Source of the DNA: Amborella trichopoda
Taxonomy: Eukaryota > Streptophyta > Magnoliopsida > Amborellales > Amborellaceae
Assembly: GCF_000471905.2 (NCBI RefSeq)
Contig: NW_006499775.1
Span: forward strand, 281,613-345,612
Direction: 5' to 3'
Length of the DNA: 64,000 bases
Position numbers and translations under genes: made by a program. The notes beneath the pieces were generated by a model. That model did no database searches, was not told the origin of the DNA, and saw only the letters and a program-made list of their open reading frames with translations. Of this stretch, positions 47,769 through 59,837 are shown piece after piece (positions within the stretch are counted from its first letter, which is position 1; the number at the start of each line of letters is the position of its first letter).

Positions 47769-50442
47769 TTAATAAGTCCATTCTTGAGGTAGGCTGAATT
47801 CAGGGTTAGTTGGGGTGGGTTGAGATCTGATGGCTCGCTGCTGCTTAGTATTCGCAACGACAGAGCTCCTGCTCTGTTGATATCGCGGATCGACGGTTCG
47901 ATAAGCATCTGCAAATACAAGTTTGGAAAAAATTAAAATCACAGGCATTCTAGAATGAGTGAGAAAGAATGGCACATCAAAAGGAAGAGAGAGAAATATA
48001 TGGAACGGATTGCGATGGAAAGAAGACAAGGTCCCATGAATGAAGGAACCCGTGCCACAAGAGAGAGAAAAGGCACAGAGAGATGAACCGAGTGAGCCGA
48101 AGAGGGAGAAGGAGACAAACGTCCAGAAGAGTTGAAGACTGATACAACAAAAGGATAGATAGAACAAAGCAGCAAAAGCACAAAAGGGTAGAGATATAGC
48201 CAAATTGTGACAAGTAAAATGAACCACAAAAGTAGAAAGAGAGTGCGCTACCACTCTGGAAACATGGTTGAGAAGGACCCATGTCATCAAGGTTGAGATT
48301 CAGAGCCTGCACAACTCTGGCAGGAAGGAGAACAGTCGAACACGCTGCACAAAAACCATTAAACAAACAGAGTTCAAATTGTTGAAGGAAACTGACAACC
48401 AAAGCCAGAAACCACTCTCTCCAAAACCCCCCCTTCATGTACAAACCAGATAAAGAATCGACTGAAACTAAAGGAGAACCACTGAGAAAACACACCAGGT
48501 TTCTTGCGCATTTCATTCGGGCTCCCAGCTCGTCGAGGAAGGAAAACACCAGTTCCCCCGCTCTCTCTCCTCGAACCAGTTCCATTGAGGAAGACGGCTC
48601 TCATACCGGAGCCTGCAATTTGTTGTTGAGGAGGAATCCAGGCAGGGGAAGAAAACCCCAATGGCTTCCCGCCAGATCTCGCACCAAAAGAGCAAGAACG
48701 AACTCGTCCCTGTAACTGCTGTGTCTGTTGGGCTTTTGCCTGCCGTGCCCAAACTGTGAAATCACTCTGTTGTTTCATAGCGTGCTGCTGCTTCAATTGC
48801 TGTAACTACAAGAAAAAAGACAAGACTAAGAAGACAAACAAGAAACAAAAAATTCACAGAAAATGGAGAAATTGAAGAGAATAGGTAGAGAAAATAAGAG
48901 AGGAGGCTCGAGAGAGAGATTTGGAGAAGAATACAAATGAAAAGGCTAGAGAGAGGAAATGCAGCAAACGGCATAAGTAAAGAGAGAAAGTAGAAAAGAG
49001 GAGTGAACAACAGAGAGCACAGAGTGGTAAAGTAGAGAGAGAAACTTACAAGGAAACTAGCTTCCTTGGATTTGTCCGGCAATAAATTTGAAGCCTGCTG
49101 CGGAAAAAAAGCTTGATAAGCAGGAGGCTTCACATGAGAAGCACACTTGTTAATGGAACCAGGCCTCTTTGGAGGGCCCAAAAGACCCCGACTGTGGAGC
49201 TTCGAAGCTTCATCGTTCATCTTAAGTCTAACAACCTGACCAGCGGCCTCGTAAAGAAGATTCCAAGCATCTTCCTTGTGGTTTAATGGAGTTGAAGGAG
49301 GAGAAGAGACTTGAGATGGGCCGTTAGAGCTTCCTCTGCTTCCATTTGAAGCATTGCTACAACCTGACCAGCTACCTATTCCACATAGAGTGGACTGAGG
49401 CGAACCAGAGAGAGCAGTTGGCGACTGAATATAGAAATAAAGAACTACTCAGTATAGCCAAATCTAGAGAGAGAGAGAGAAAGAAAAAAACCCTACAAAC
49501 AGATCATTTGGTGACTAAAGGGGGAAACGCAGACCATGCAAATTCTAAATCTAGAGAAAAAAAAAAGAAATTTGCTCAAAACAAACACATTAGAGCGGAA
49601 CGACCAAATATGTCCTAAAGAATCAAACATATACATCAAAACCCCAAACATCAAAAATACAAATCTAGAGAGAGAAAGAGAAAAAGTTCACAAGGAAAAA
49701 CTACTCAAAAGCTCAAGAAAAACCATAGAACATACGCCAGGTGAAAACAAAACCATATCATAGAAGAAAAATCTGAAAAAATGGAGCCACGCTTAATTGA
49801 GAAGAGAAGGAAAGGCCCCAAAACCACTTGAAATGAGAGAAAACTATTTGCAACAATAAAATACTCCTCAGAAAAACAATAAATCAAAGGGAAAAGAAGG
49901 AACAACGTTTACCACAAAACCAGCGCGAATAAGTCAGGACAAGATATTACAAACTCTCCTAAATCATTTCCTAACTGAAAAGATTCAGATAAACCCACCC
50001 CATAAAACCTGGAATAAAGCCCAAGAAAACCATTTGAAAGAAAAACCAAATCCAACAAAATGAGCATGGTCAGGAACGCTTTCTGTCTCTAAAATCTTAC
50101 CTTCTGGTTTCCAAACCCTCCATCTCTAAGCCATGGAAACTGCTCCATATTCATCTTCTCGTCATCATCAAGCATCGACCCCGCCATCCTATGAGCTAAA
50201 CCTGATATGTAGTCCTCTTCATCACTCTCGGTCTCGGTAGAACCAACAACCGACTCGACAGGGGAGTAGAGGCTCGAGTCATGACCAAACCCACAGGACC
50301 CATCACCGTAAGGAAACTCATGGGGAAAGAAGGCACCAGTACCACCAGAGTGAGAAACCCTCTTGTTCTCCATCCAAAGAGCATCGTCCGCCAAGAACTC
50401 AGAGGGCAACCAGAACTCCCCATCGTCCAAATCCTCAGCCAT
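47769..50442 (-). CDS. Conserved plant protein of unknown function, EFWLP...LPQEWTY family (5 exons)
   Basis: The exons, in transcript order, are 50101-50442, 49050-49424, 48496-48805, 48252-48344 and 47769-47908. They sum to 1260 nt, or 419 residues, in frame throughout. Landmarks are an acidic start (MAEDLDDGEFWLP), VESVVGSTETESDEEDY near residues 64-80, a Ser/Gly/Pro-rich stretch, DAWNLLYEAAGQVVRLKM, GLLGPPKRPG, a Gln-rich segment (QLQQLKQQHAMKQQ), GSGMRAVFL, GTGVFLPRR, STVLLPARVVQALNLNLDD and the terminal LPQEWTY. I recognise these blocks from plant-wide uncharacterised proteins, some of which may carry an uncertain TIP41-like label. No enzyme motif, signal peptide or membrane segment is visible. 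Composition suggests a largely disordered, possibly nuclear protein (inference). The exon 4 donor is ambiguous: GTGGTAGC three bases earlier also keeps the frame and changes one junction residue pair. Confidence 0.85.
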
Positions 50443-50732
50443 GGCGGAAACGCCCGTGGAAATAAAGAGAGAAAGTGGATAAGCGTTTGAAAGAAACCCT
50501 AGAGAGAGAAGAGGGAAGAGAGGTATATGAAGAGAGAGAAAGGGTTTGCTGGCTAGAGAAGTAATAATAATCAGGTGAGGGCAGATGGGGCTGGGCTGGA
50601 TTTGCAGGAGAAGGGGCCCAATAAAAAGTGCTAAGAAGTGGGAAAAAGAAACGGTTTGCCTAACAAAAGGAGAGCAGAGTGAGAGAGAGAGAAAGAGATA
50701 AAGGCGTTAATACAACAGGGGTTAATAAAAAG

Positions 50733-50771
<39 letters not shown>

Positions 50772-50775
50772 AGGG
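50443..50775 (-). promoter_or_regulatory. 5' UTR and proximal promoter of the EFWLP-family gene
   Basis: In transcript sense the sequence upstream of the ATG is CT-rich, with a CTAGGGTTTC motif near 50500 and repeated CTCTCT blocks, ending in a long (GA)n/(CT)n run at 50731-50769. Such pyrimidine-rich leaders are common in plants. The promoter beyond this is lost in the N gap. Confidence 0.55.
50731..50769. repeat. (GA)n microsatellite next to the assembly gap
   Basis: Nearly pure GA repeat, in transcript sense a CT tract far upstream of the minus-strand gene. Confidence 0.9.
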
Positions 50776-51300
50776 NNNNNNNNNNNNNNNNNNNNNNNNN
50801 NNNNNNNNNNNNNNNNNNNNNNNNNNNNNNNNNNNNNNNNNNNNNNNNNNNNNNNNNNNNNNNNNNNNNNNNNNNNNNNNNNNNNNNNNNNNNNNNNNNN
50901 NNNNNNNNNNNNNNNNNNNNNNNNNNNNNNNNNNNNNNNNNNNNNNNNNNNNNNNNNNNNNNNNNNNNNNNNNNNNNNNNNNNNNNNNNNNNNNNNNNNN
51001 NNNNNNNNNNNNNNNNNNNNNNNNNNNNNNNNNNNNNNNNNNNNNNNNNNNNNNNNNNNNNNNNNNNNNNNNNNNNNNNNNNNNNNNNNNNNNNNNNNNN
51101 NNNNNNNNNNNNNNNNNNNNNNNNNNNNNNNNNNNNNNNNNNNNNNNNNNNNNNNNNNNNNNNNNNNNNNNNNNNNNNNNNNNNNNNNNNNNNNNNNNNN
51201 NNNNNNNNNNNNNNNNNNNNNNNNNNNNNNNNNNNNNNNNNNNNNNNNNNNNNNNNNNNNNNNNNNNNNNNNNNNNNNNNNNNNNNNNNNNNNNNNNNNN
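50776..51300. other. Assembly gap (525 N)
   Basis: This is a continuous run of N. It is flanked on the left by a (GA)n microsatellite and on the right by a G-rich stretch (about 51330-51350). Low-complexity sequence probably broke the assembly. It removes the distal promoter of the neighbouring minus-strand gene. Confidence 0.99.
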
Positions 51301-52059
51301 AATGTTGAAGGGGCAGCTTTATTAAGGTTTCAGGGGGGGGCGGGGGGAGTTTGAAAGCTTGGGCGCAACAAAAATCTTACACACAGAGACCATGCAACAA
51401 CTGGCGCCACTTTCTCTCTCTTCTTTTTTTCAATTTCTCTCCCTTCTTTCTCTCTTTCTCTCTCTTCTTTTCTCTCTGCCCTCAGTGGTTGGCTCAGACA
51501 ATTGTCCTTCTCTGCAACCACCCTGCCATCTGTAAATAAACCCTACATCCCCGCTTTTTATTTTCTCTCTCTACAAAAAAAAAAAGAGAAATCACCATCA
51601 TCCCCCCTCCTCTCTCTAAAACCCTAAACTATTCGAAACTCAACTTTTTATGACCAAAATACCCTTGGTCTTTCACGAATGACCCATTTGTCCCACCGCC
51701 TAAACTTTCGGCCGAAAAGTTCCCGAAATTTCCAAGGCCCCGTCCTCACGGCATTGTCGTGTGTTTGTATTCTTGGACGGGAGATTCCACTCGAACTCTC
51801 GCCGCATGTTGAATGGAATTTCGGATGATTTGACCGAATGTTTAATTACTTTCCCACTGTCAAGGGGTATAATAGTAACTTTGTGACACTATAACAGAAA
51901 TTTGAACTAAATTTTAGGGTCATTTCAGACAAATTCATGTAAAAGAAGGTACGACCACAAAGACGTTACATCACTCTCCCGCCATTACTCTGTCCAATCA
52001 AATCCCATTATCTATTTCCAGGACTTTATTTAGGCTTCCAATTTTTTCAAATGGAAGGA

Positions 52060-52445
52060 TGTAGTTTCCATAAGGTCTAGCCTTACAAATAAGGATGAAG
52101 TTTTTAGTTTTATGAAAATAAAATGAATCCTCATCTTGAAAGTAATTTCGACAATGGAAATATTCATGATGGATCTAAATCCATTTTCAACACCGATAAT
52201 AAATTTTGAAAATAAAAAAAATGATACCGTTATTGTGGATCTTGAAAGACTTAATTTTAGAGTGAAATTGATGGTCTAGATAAGTTATTAGAATATATGT
52301 GATTTTTAGAGCTTAAAATCTTAACTTTTTTGTATTATGTTCAAGCCGAGATGATCGATATAAAGGTTTTCGAATGCTCGGATTGTAGTTTTGAACAAAT
52401 TATGAGGTGAGGTTCTACTTATTTTGACATGTCTGTAGCACTCTC
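52060..52445 (-). mobile_element. Family A MITE, subfamily II (inverted)
   Basis: Starts GTAGTTTCCATAAGGTCTAG with GTTTTATGAAAATAAAATGA, the inverted subfamily II end, and contains TTCAAGCCGAGATGATCGAT. Boundaries are approximate. Confidence 0.5.
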
Positions 52446-52464
52446 AAACCATTTTTCTATAAAA

Positions 52465-52770
52465 AAAAATAATGTAAAACCTCCACGAATTATCTTTGAA
52501 AGCATTTTGGGCATAAAATTTCTATAAATTTTGGGTAGATGCATAAGAAATATCTATGACAACTTCAAAATCAATATCAAACATTAAGTTAGAAAAATAT
52601 ATAAATCTTGCAAGGACCTGTAAACACTTATTTTTAGAGAAAAATAAAATATTATAATATACATTATTTTTACGATTTAGAAATCCTAAAATTATTCACA
52701 ACCACAATAGTTAAGGTGGAAATGATCGATTTGGTAGTTTTTTAACGCCAAAATTATAGTTTCTTATTTT
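52465..52770 (-). mobile_element. Family A MITE, subfamily II, diverged (inverted)
   Basis: TTGCAAGGACCTGTAAACAC, TTATTTTTAGAGAAAAATA and AAGGTGGAAATGATCGAT correspond to the inverted subfamily II interior. Termini are not clear. Confidence 0.4.
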
Positions 52771-52925
52771 GTGAGTTTTGAAATGAACTAATTTATTTTT
52801 AAAAATCTTAAGCTTTAAACTTTGAAATTATTAAGTGCCGACAAAAAAAGGGTCACTTTATTATTGTTTTTATTTTTTCTATATCTTTTATTTTATTTAG
52901 AAAGTTTTTGCTCTTTAAAAATAAA

Positions 52926-53253
52926 GGTGCGTATAGAGCTGATGTGCTAAACAATAAAATCAAAGCCCGCCTTTAAATAATGTCAAGAAGTATGGTTTTA
53001 ATATTGAAAAATTTTGTGATAGTCTTAAATTATATTTTAATTTTTAATTATAAAATTTAATATTTTAAAAATAACGTAAAATTATAAAAATTTGAAAATC
53101 TTGAAATTTGGTTGTCTAAACATATATTACAAAATGCACTATTTTCAAAATTTACAATCTATATTTATTTTTTTATTATATCAAAATATCTTTAAATCGA
53201 TATTATCTGATATTTGAGCATCAAAAGAGCTGAGCTGTATATAAACTTTTTCC
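52926..53253 (-). mobile_element. Family A MITE (inverted orientation)
   Basis: Starts GGTGCGTATAGAGCTGATGT and GCTAAACAATAAAATCAAAG, and ends GTATATAAACTTTTTCC. The flanks are A/T-only, so a TSD cannot be judged. With the two preceding entries this makes three copies in about 1.2 kb. Confidence 0.6.
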
Positions 53254-53767
53254 TTTAAAAAAAAATAACCGTTTTGTAGAGCCCCCACTATCTTGGAATC
53301 TGAATCTACTTGACGTGAGGGGGCAACCGCCGTTTGTCCACTCAAGGCCACTTTTGTTGGACATGGCGCCAAGCTTTAAATTCTTTTAAATTTTTAAGGC
53401 GCCACGATATTTTGATTGGGTCGCCGAGTTTTACCTGATTTTCGTCTCGGTAATTTTTTTTTAATTGGCGAACACTTGGAATTGCGAAAGCCGGGCGTTT
53501 CATATTTGCGACAGTCCCGGTCCAGAATAGACCAAAAGGCAATGTCATATATCAGTTTTTAGTTCTAAAATGTTAGTCTGGTTTTATTCAAAATATTTCG
53601 CCAAAAATAACTTAAAATAGCTCAATAGCCGAATAATCCCTTTTTTTAAGAGTATTAACAATGGAAATGGAGTCTAGTACCCTATGTCGAGGCAACAACC
53701 CTCCGCATCTTATTTTTCCCGTTAAAGAACCTTATATTTAAGACAAAGTACACATCAAATCCTCAAT

Positions 53768-53860
53768 ATTATCATCATCATAGTTTTTTTTCACATAATT
53801 GGGGTCGGCTACACCAATTCTGATCTTATATTATTTTATTTTATATAAAATAATTTAGTC
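53768..53860 (-). mobile_element. RTE LINE 3' terminal scrap
   Basis: ATTATCATCATCATAG and CACATAATTGGGGTCGGCTA match the extreme LINE 3' end on the minus strand. Fewer than 100 bp are recognisable. Confidence 0.5.
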
Positions 53861-55564
53861 CTGATACAAAAAAATAACCAAATAAAGCTACTATTGTACT
53901 TTTTGTTTTGGCTTTGCCATGGAGGAGGAGGAATTTTTTCTCAATAAGCATCTTAGTCTTTTTTAATTAGTTTTTTTTAGGAAAAAACTCCTACTTTACT
54001 AAATAAGTGATAGGGATCATGCACGAAACCATTATGGATTCAATTCCAATTCATCTATTCTTGAGTATGATCCCCTTGCTTTAACAAATAAACCAACTCC
54101 CATGTAGATTCAATCGATTATAAGTCGAATTGTTCATTTCTAAATAACCGTTCCAAACTAAATAGAGCATTTTGAAATTTAACTCAAGACATAGATGCTC
54201 AAAGTGGTGGGTTCCACAATATGACACCGGTTCCAAGCTCCATTCCCTAAATTAACATTTTTTTTTCAAAAAAAGTATGTGTTGTGCAGTCCTCGCCAAG
54301 TTCTTCTTTACCATTTTTCCCAACTTATACGACTTTGGGTTTCTTTCTCTAGTTTCCCCTGCCCAACTAACTACTGACAAATTTATTATTGAACTTACTA
54401 TTGAAAGCAATATTGGAACAGTTGAGACTTAATAAGAAAATGTGGTGCATTTCTATGTTTTGTTCATGAAACTCTAACAAGTTAAAAATTCGGGGAAAGT
54501 TATTGCTCTTCACTTTCATTTTTCCATTTATTCTTGTCCACGACAACCTCCTTACAAGGCGAGATTTATGGAGAAAGCTTGGTCCCAATATTTGTATATT
54601 GTTTAAATTTGTCACCAAACAAACATAAATGCGCTTATTGTATACACTACACCCGTACCGAGATTGGTGTATGGTCCCAGAAAATTAAAAATAAGAAAAT
54701 TTCCACTAAGGCTATATTTTCCATTAAATAAAAGGGTCAAGGTTTTTATAATTTGCAAAGAAAATAGTGCTTCCACCCACCAGGAAAATAGTGTAAGATT
54801 AGGTGATAAAAATGAACTAATTCGGTGTTTTAACTAATTTGGGGAATAAATTTGAATTTTTTAAAAAATTAATATAATTTTTTTAAATATTTTTATATTC
54901 AAATAATAAAAAATATATATTTTTTTTAAAAAATAAAACTAGTACTTTTATATAAATAATTTTTTGTTTAGACCAAAGCTTATGCCGAATCGACCCGAAA
55001 CAAATTTCACGGATGCGTAGCCTAAAATCCAAAAGCACCCGAAGCAAAATTGACAACACCGGTAGAAGTTCTAAACGCTTGAATACGAAATCTTACGTAG
55101 ACCCTGTGGAAATTCAAAGTCTTGGGAGACCGAGACGAAACGAAAACCAAAAGACCGAAATTTCCAACTCCCGTTCCGCTGCCAACAAAAAGAGGGCACA
55201 AGCGCAAAACACAACCACCAAAGTTGACAAAAGAAACAAATTTCGGCGCGCTTCAGTGGATTTCGGACGAAAGGAAACCGACTATTTTCCGTCATTCCTA
55301 ACGGCGTCCATGAAGGCGTCCGGGCCCACGAAAGCGTACCCTGTTTGCCGGCGTCAGACGGCGCATGAGGGATCACAAAAGAATCTTTCCCTATCAAATA
55401 AATCACAATAATTATTATTTCCACCCACGCTCCACCCATGTCAAAAGAGTAATATTTATTACTTACACCCACCATCGTCTAAATGCATTTCTAATATGGG
55501 AATTTTTTTTAAATCTTACTAAATAGAAGTAATAAGAAGTAATGAAACACAATAAATAAAATTT

Positions 55565-55780
55565 GGGAAAGTATAAAATGAGACTATTTACTTTTGGTAT
55601 AAGGTAGTTACATTAATATTGATCATTAGAAGTAAAATTTGGTGACTGCAATTATTCTATTGATTAAGCTCGAGCTTAAAAATAAATTTTTTCGAACTTT
55701 GTGGCACATCCAAACTATCAAATTTCAGATTAAATAGTTGTAAATAATTGTGACTACCTTGTATCAAACTAATATATGAA
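55565..55780 (+). mobile_element. Family B MITE, right end damaged
   Basis: Starts GGGAAAGTATAAAATGAGAC and includes TTGTGACTACCTTGTATCAA on the right. The expected terminal AGTCTCATTGTATAC is lost. Confidence 0.5.
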
Positions 55781-56089
55781 AAGACTACCAACCTCTTAAT
55801 GTTTCATTTATTTCTCAAGTACACATTGATTAATTATCATCTAACTCGTGATTATGTATTTTTCGATGTTTTGTTGAGATTAAATTTAAAGTAACAAATA
55901 AAATGTTAAATAATTCAAATAGTTTTTGTCCGCGACACTCATTACGTATTGAAGAAGGCCAAATAATTTGTACTTCCACATATATGAAATTTAACTTCCA
56001 TATATATATTTCTAACTCATCGAAGCCCAGTATAATCGAAATTTTCTCTCAATGTGCATCAGGCAATATAATAAAATTAATTATTTTTA

Positions 56090-56235
56090 TTGTAAGGAGG
56101 TCACAATCATTCTCAACTATTTGATGCGAAGTTGTATCATTTATCGTATTTAATATTTTTTAAAAAATATTGTCAAACTTTGTGGCACACATTCCAAGCT
56201 ATTAAATTTCACATTGGTAGCTAGTTGTAATTGTG
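56090..56235 (+). mobile_element. Family B MITE fragment
   Basis: GTAAGGAGGTCACAATCATT on the left and AGCTAGTTGTAATTGTGACC on the right are the inner parts of the inverted repeat. Both outer ends are eroded. Confidence 0.4.
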
Positions 56236-57309
56236 ACCTGGTTTTACTACAAGTAAGCAATATCGCATTATAAATGCCTAAAAACGAAAATATTTATTTT
56301 TAAAGTGTTGATCCTATATTAGAACTATGTGGCACCCCTCAATAATTAATTAAAAATAATGCTTTATTGTCATAAAACTTTCAAATTGATTATATCAACT
56401 TCCAGACATTGGATATGAAAAAATAAATAAAACTAAAATCTTAAAAATATTATATATCGTAATATATTATCTAAAATGAATTCAGATCATCGTAAGAGCT
56501 TCTAACACTAAACCTACACCTTCAAATTGTTACCATGTTTTAGGTGGAAATATCAAAAACCTGACCTCGATTACTAATCCTAAAAAAAATTAATGAAATC
56601 ATAACACATGGCAGGGGGACGGGGTCTCAAGTGGACGTGGGGCCGAAATATTAAATAGAGTTCAGTAAATTTGGATGAGTTCCGTGCTTTACCTGCCGAA
56701 AAGGACTGCACGGGTTGCAACCCGAAGACAGCACTTTCGTCATCACTTGGATTTTAACCAAATTTCAAAACCCAATTTAATAAAACATTTTTTCACAAAA
56801 AAAAAAAAAAGGGCAATTGTAGAGAGAGAATATTTTAGAGAGAGAGAGAAAGAGAGTAGGAAAAGAAGCGCCGAAAAAGGCCGCTTGTCTGCCGGCCAGC
56901 CTGCACGGCCACCTACTGCTTCCTTGTTTATGAATCTCGAGGAGCCGAAATTTCGGTGGGGACCGAGATTTCGTAACGGTCGCTTTCGGCTTTCGGCCGA
57001 GTTTGAAATTTGAAAGTGGCTCAACGGTCGGAAAAGATTTTATTCTGATTTTGCATAAAGAGCTAGTGTGGCCACCCACTTTACTAGTAATCCATTTATT
57101 ATTACATGGGTGGGAATATAGTGAAAAAAAATTATATATTTGCCCTCAAATGGGTGGATTACTAGAAGAATGAGTGGCATAAATAGCTAAATTTCACTGA
57201 AGCGGGTGGGGACTAGGGTTTTTGGTTAAGGTTTGGCGATTTTGGTCCTTTTGGTGGTTGGGATGGGAGCATAGTAACGGTATGTGGTACTCACCTTAAT
57301 ATTGTATAT

Positions 57310-57590
57310 ATTGTAGGTAAAGTCCCACTTTGGAAACTCTTAAGGAAAATTGCAGTTTTTGTTTTGAAAAACTTTTAAATTGATCATCTTAGTTTTAGGC
57401 AAATATGGTTGTGAAAAAAAAATAAAAAAGAAAAAATTTTAAGTTTTAAAAATAATGTATATTATAATATATTATGTAGACAATTCATTTCACCTTAAAA
57501 ATAAATATTCACATACTCTTCGGATGGGGATTTTAGTCGACGTTTACCTTTGTTTTTATAAAACCTAAGCCTTAGAGAAATTGCATCGAG
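57310..57590 (+). mobile_element. Family A MITE, subfamily II, internally deleted
   Basis: AAATTGATCATCTTAGTTTT, AATGTATATTATAATATATT and the end TTTTATAAAACCTAAGCCTT match subfamily II. About 80 bp of interior are missing relative to fuller copies. Confidence 0.5.
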
Positions 57591-58781
57591 TACCATATCA
57601 TACCTAACGATGCATGGTGCCTGGGCACTATGAATAAGCCAATATCTCATCATAATCCTAGGACCTTGAGGTCATCACCTTCCATTCAATAGATGCAATG
57701 TGCTAGGGGAGTGGACCTCACAATGCAATTTAGTTGATAAGTTGCAGATCCCCATTTTCTCTCCATCATCATCCTTTGCTATATGGATCACATATAGTTC
57801 TATGGCCTAGTGCTACACACTAGTGGTGTGCGGCACCTGCACACATTGTTTTGTATAGTACATAGTACGGAAGGGATAGTCTACCATTCACTACCGCACT
57901 ATGGTAAATATTATTTATTTAAATTAATGATTGACTAAGAAAAGGGGTTTGGGCATCGATGGTCAAGAGGTTGATGCCTCAAGAAGCTAGCCATTTTTTG
58001 TCAGAAAACCCTATAAATCGACAAAGTTTCTTGATTAACTATTTTTTTATTATTGTTTTTGGTAAAATATGGTACTATCAGACTCACATCGATCCGATTC
58101 AAACTGGATGACTCTAAATCGTACTCCAATAGCCGATCCCGATATCTAAGACCTACACTACTGTGGTCTATCGTATCCATGGGGGATGGCCTGCTTTTAT
58201 GAGAATGGGTTGATGGGAGGTGTATAGAATACGAGGGTTTGTGCCCTAATTTGGTGGGGTAGACATGGAAGTGACCTAATTATTAAGGGGTGTGTGTTTT
58301 GAGTGTTCTTTAAGCTTCCATGATACCCTCCAGCCCCTCCTTTTTCTTGCTTTTGGCCACCTAAAGCAAGTCGAAATGAGGGCACCTCCACTCCCCTCCT
58401 TTGGATCGCATTAACCTCTTCTTATTAGGGGGGGCCACACTTGGATCTTTGCTTCCATAAAATTTATTCGGTATTTTTGCTTCTTTTTTTTTCCTTTATC
58501 GTGAAAGGTTTGTTTTTTCTATGGATATATTTCTTTTGTTGGTGTAATAATTTTATAGTATTGCCTTTTATGCGTTTTCTCCATTGCTGAAATTTGCTCC
58601 CCAAATTTAAATGCCACCGACTTTTTATCCTAGTACAAAGTGAAGGAAATGATCAAGGGGCAACTACCGTCTTTGTGGCATTAAATCATTTCAATATGAG
58701 GCTCTGGGCTTGGTGGTTGGGGTTCTTGGTATACAGGTAATCTATAAATAAATTATATTCTATTTTTTTTATTAAAAATAA

Positions 58782-59358
58782 GGTAAAATTACTTCTGTAC
58801 TACATTATTTCACTGTTATAACAAAAAAGCCTAAAAATATATGATATCATATTTTTTTCAACTTTGCCCCCGGTATGATGTTCGAAACGTCAGCCTGCTT
58901 GTTAATTTTCATTTTTGTTTTTTTTTTATATTCACAAGGCCATCCTATATAAAAAAAATGGACCAAGACAATTTGTAGTGTTATCCGATGTTTCAAACAT
59001 CGAACCACTTGTGTTAGAGCTTTTTTTTAAAAAAAGTATATTTTCTCTCTCCTATATTGTTTATTTATTCATATTTTCCTTCGTGTGTCTGCATACACAA
59101 GCGGTCCGATATTTGAAAACATTGGACAGCTTTCTGTTCACATTGACATCAGACTGCTTGTGTTGGGGGGTACCTTAAAAATTGTAGTGTGGTAACAAAA
59201 ATGAAAATCAATAGGGGTCCGATATTTGAAACATCGGATTGGGGCAAAGTTGGAAAAATAAAAAAAATGATGGGGTTATTCCTTTCATGTAAATACTACG
59301 TATTTTTTGGGCTTTTTGTTTTAACGATAATATATAACAGTACAAATGTAATTTTCCC
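58782..59358. mobile_element. Fold-back-like Mutator-type element with perfect 9-bp TSD
   Basis: A 577-bp element: starts GGTAAAATTACTTCTGTACT, and the complement of its end starts GGGAAAATTACATTTGTACT. The inverted arms run over 100 bp and both reach CAACTTTGCCCC and a CCGATGTTTCAAACATCGG-type palindrome. It is flanked by TAAAAATAA at 58773-58781 and 59359-59367. Palindrome versions occur near 58876, 58986, 59105 and 59218. Its longest frame (59189-59401) is short and has no domain. Confidence 0.8.
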
Positions 59359-59464
59359 TAAAAATAACATTATAATCAAGTCCCATTTTTTAATAACATA
59401 AAGTGTATATTATAGACATAGAAAAAATGAAAAATATTTTGAAATTAATAAATTGCCGGACTAT

Positions 59465-59655
59465 CTCTATAGTTTTCAAGGATAATTTGATTATTTTATT
59501 TACCCAAATCATCACCATTAAATTTGACACATATCTCTAAACAACTCAAGTCCCACACCCATGTGATACATTTTTTAGATATTTGTACCAAATTTAATGG
59601 TGATATTTTGGGGTCCTACACACATGGGTATGGGAGGGTCTAATAGGATCATTAC
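59465..59655. mobile_element. Family C inverted-repeat element, copy 2
   Basis: ATCACCATTAAATTTGACAC, AGTCCCACACCCATGTGATA and GGGTCCTACACACATGGGTA repeat the 1799-1982 copy almost word for word. The left arm is more degraded. It lies 180 bp left of a family A MITE. Confidence 0.6.
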
Positions 59656-59837
59656 TCTTTTATATTTACTATGAATTATTTTTAAAATAGTTTTTATACG
59701 CCATGATGACGATGTGCATGGGCATATCAAATTTGAATTTAATCTAATTATAAAAAAGAGATAAAAATAAAATACAAATATTCTAACAAAAATGGGACCT
59801 AATTGAAAAATGTGACGTATATAGGACTATATTTAAA

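Noticed and set aside
47977..48796. Longer frames (202, 173 and 140 codons) overlapping gene 2
   Set aside because: They are readings through introns of gene 2. The spliced model uses only the parts with conserved blocks.
50679..51308. 209-codon plus-strand frame
   Set aside because: It consists almost entirely of the N gap and a GA microsatellite.
53270..53540. Possible LTR retrotransposon remnant (GGCGCCACGATATTTTGATT)
   Set aside because: The composition and motif recall LTR-element sequence, but I found no paired LTR, primer-binding site or protein domain.
55013..55411. 132-codon plus-strand frame rich in Lys, Arg, Ser and Asn
   Set aside because: The complementary strand is also open over the same stretch, composition is biased and no motif is recognisable. 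Probably an open stretch in a CG-containing repeat.
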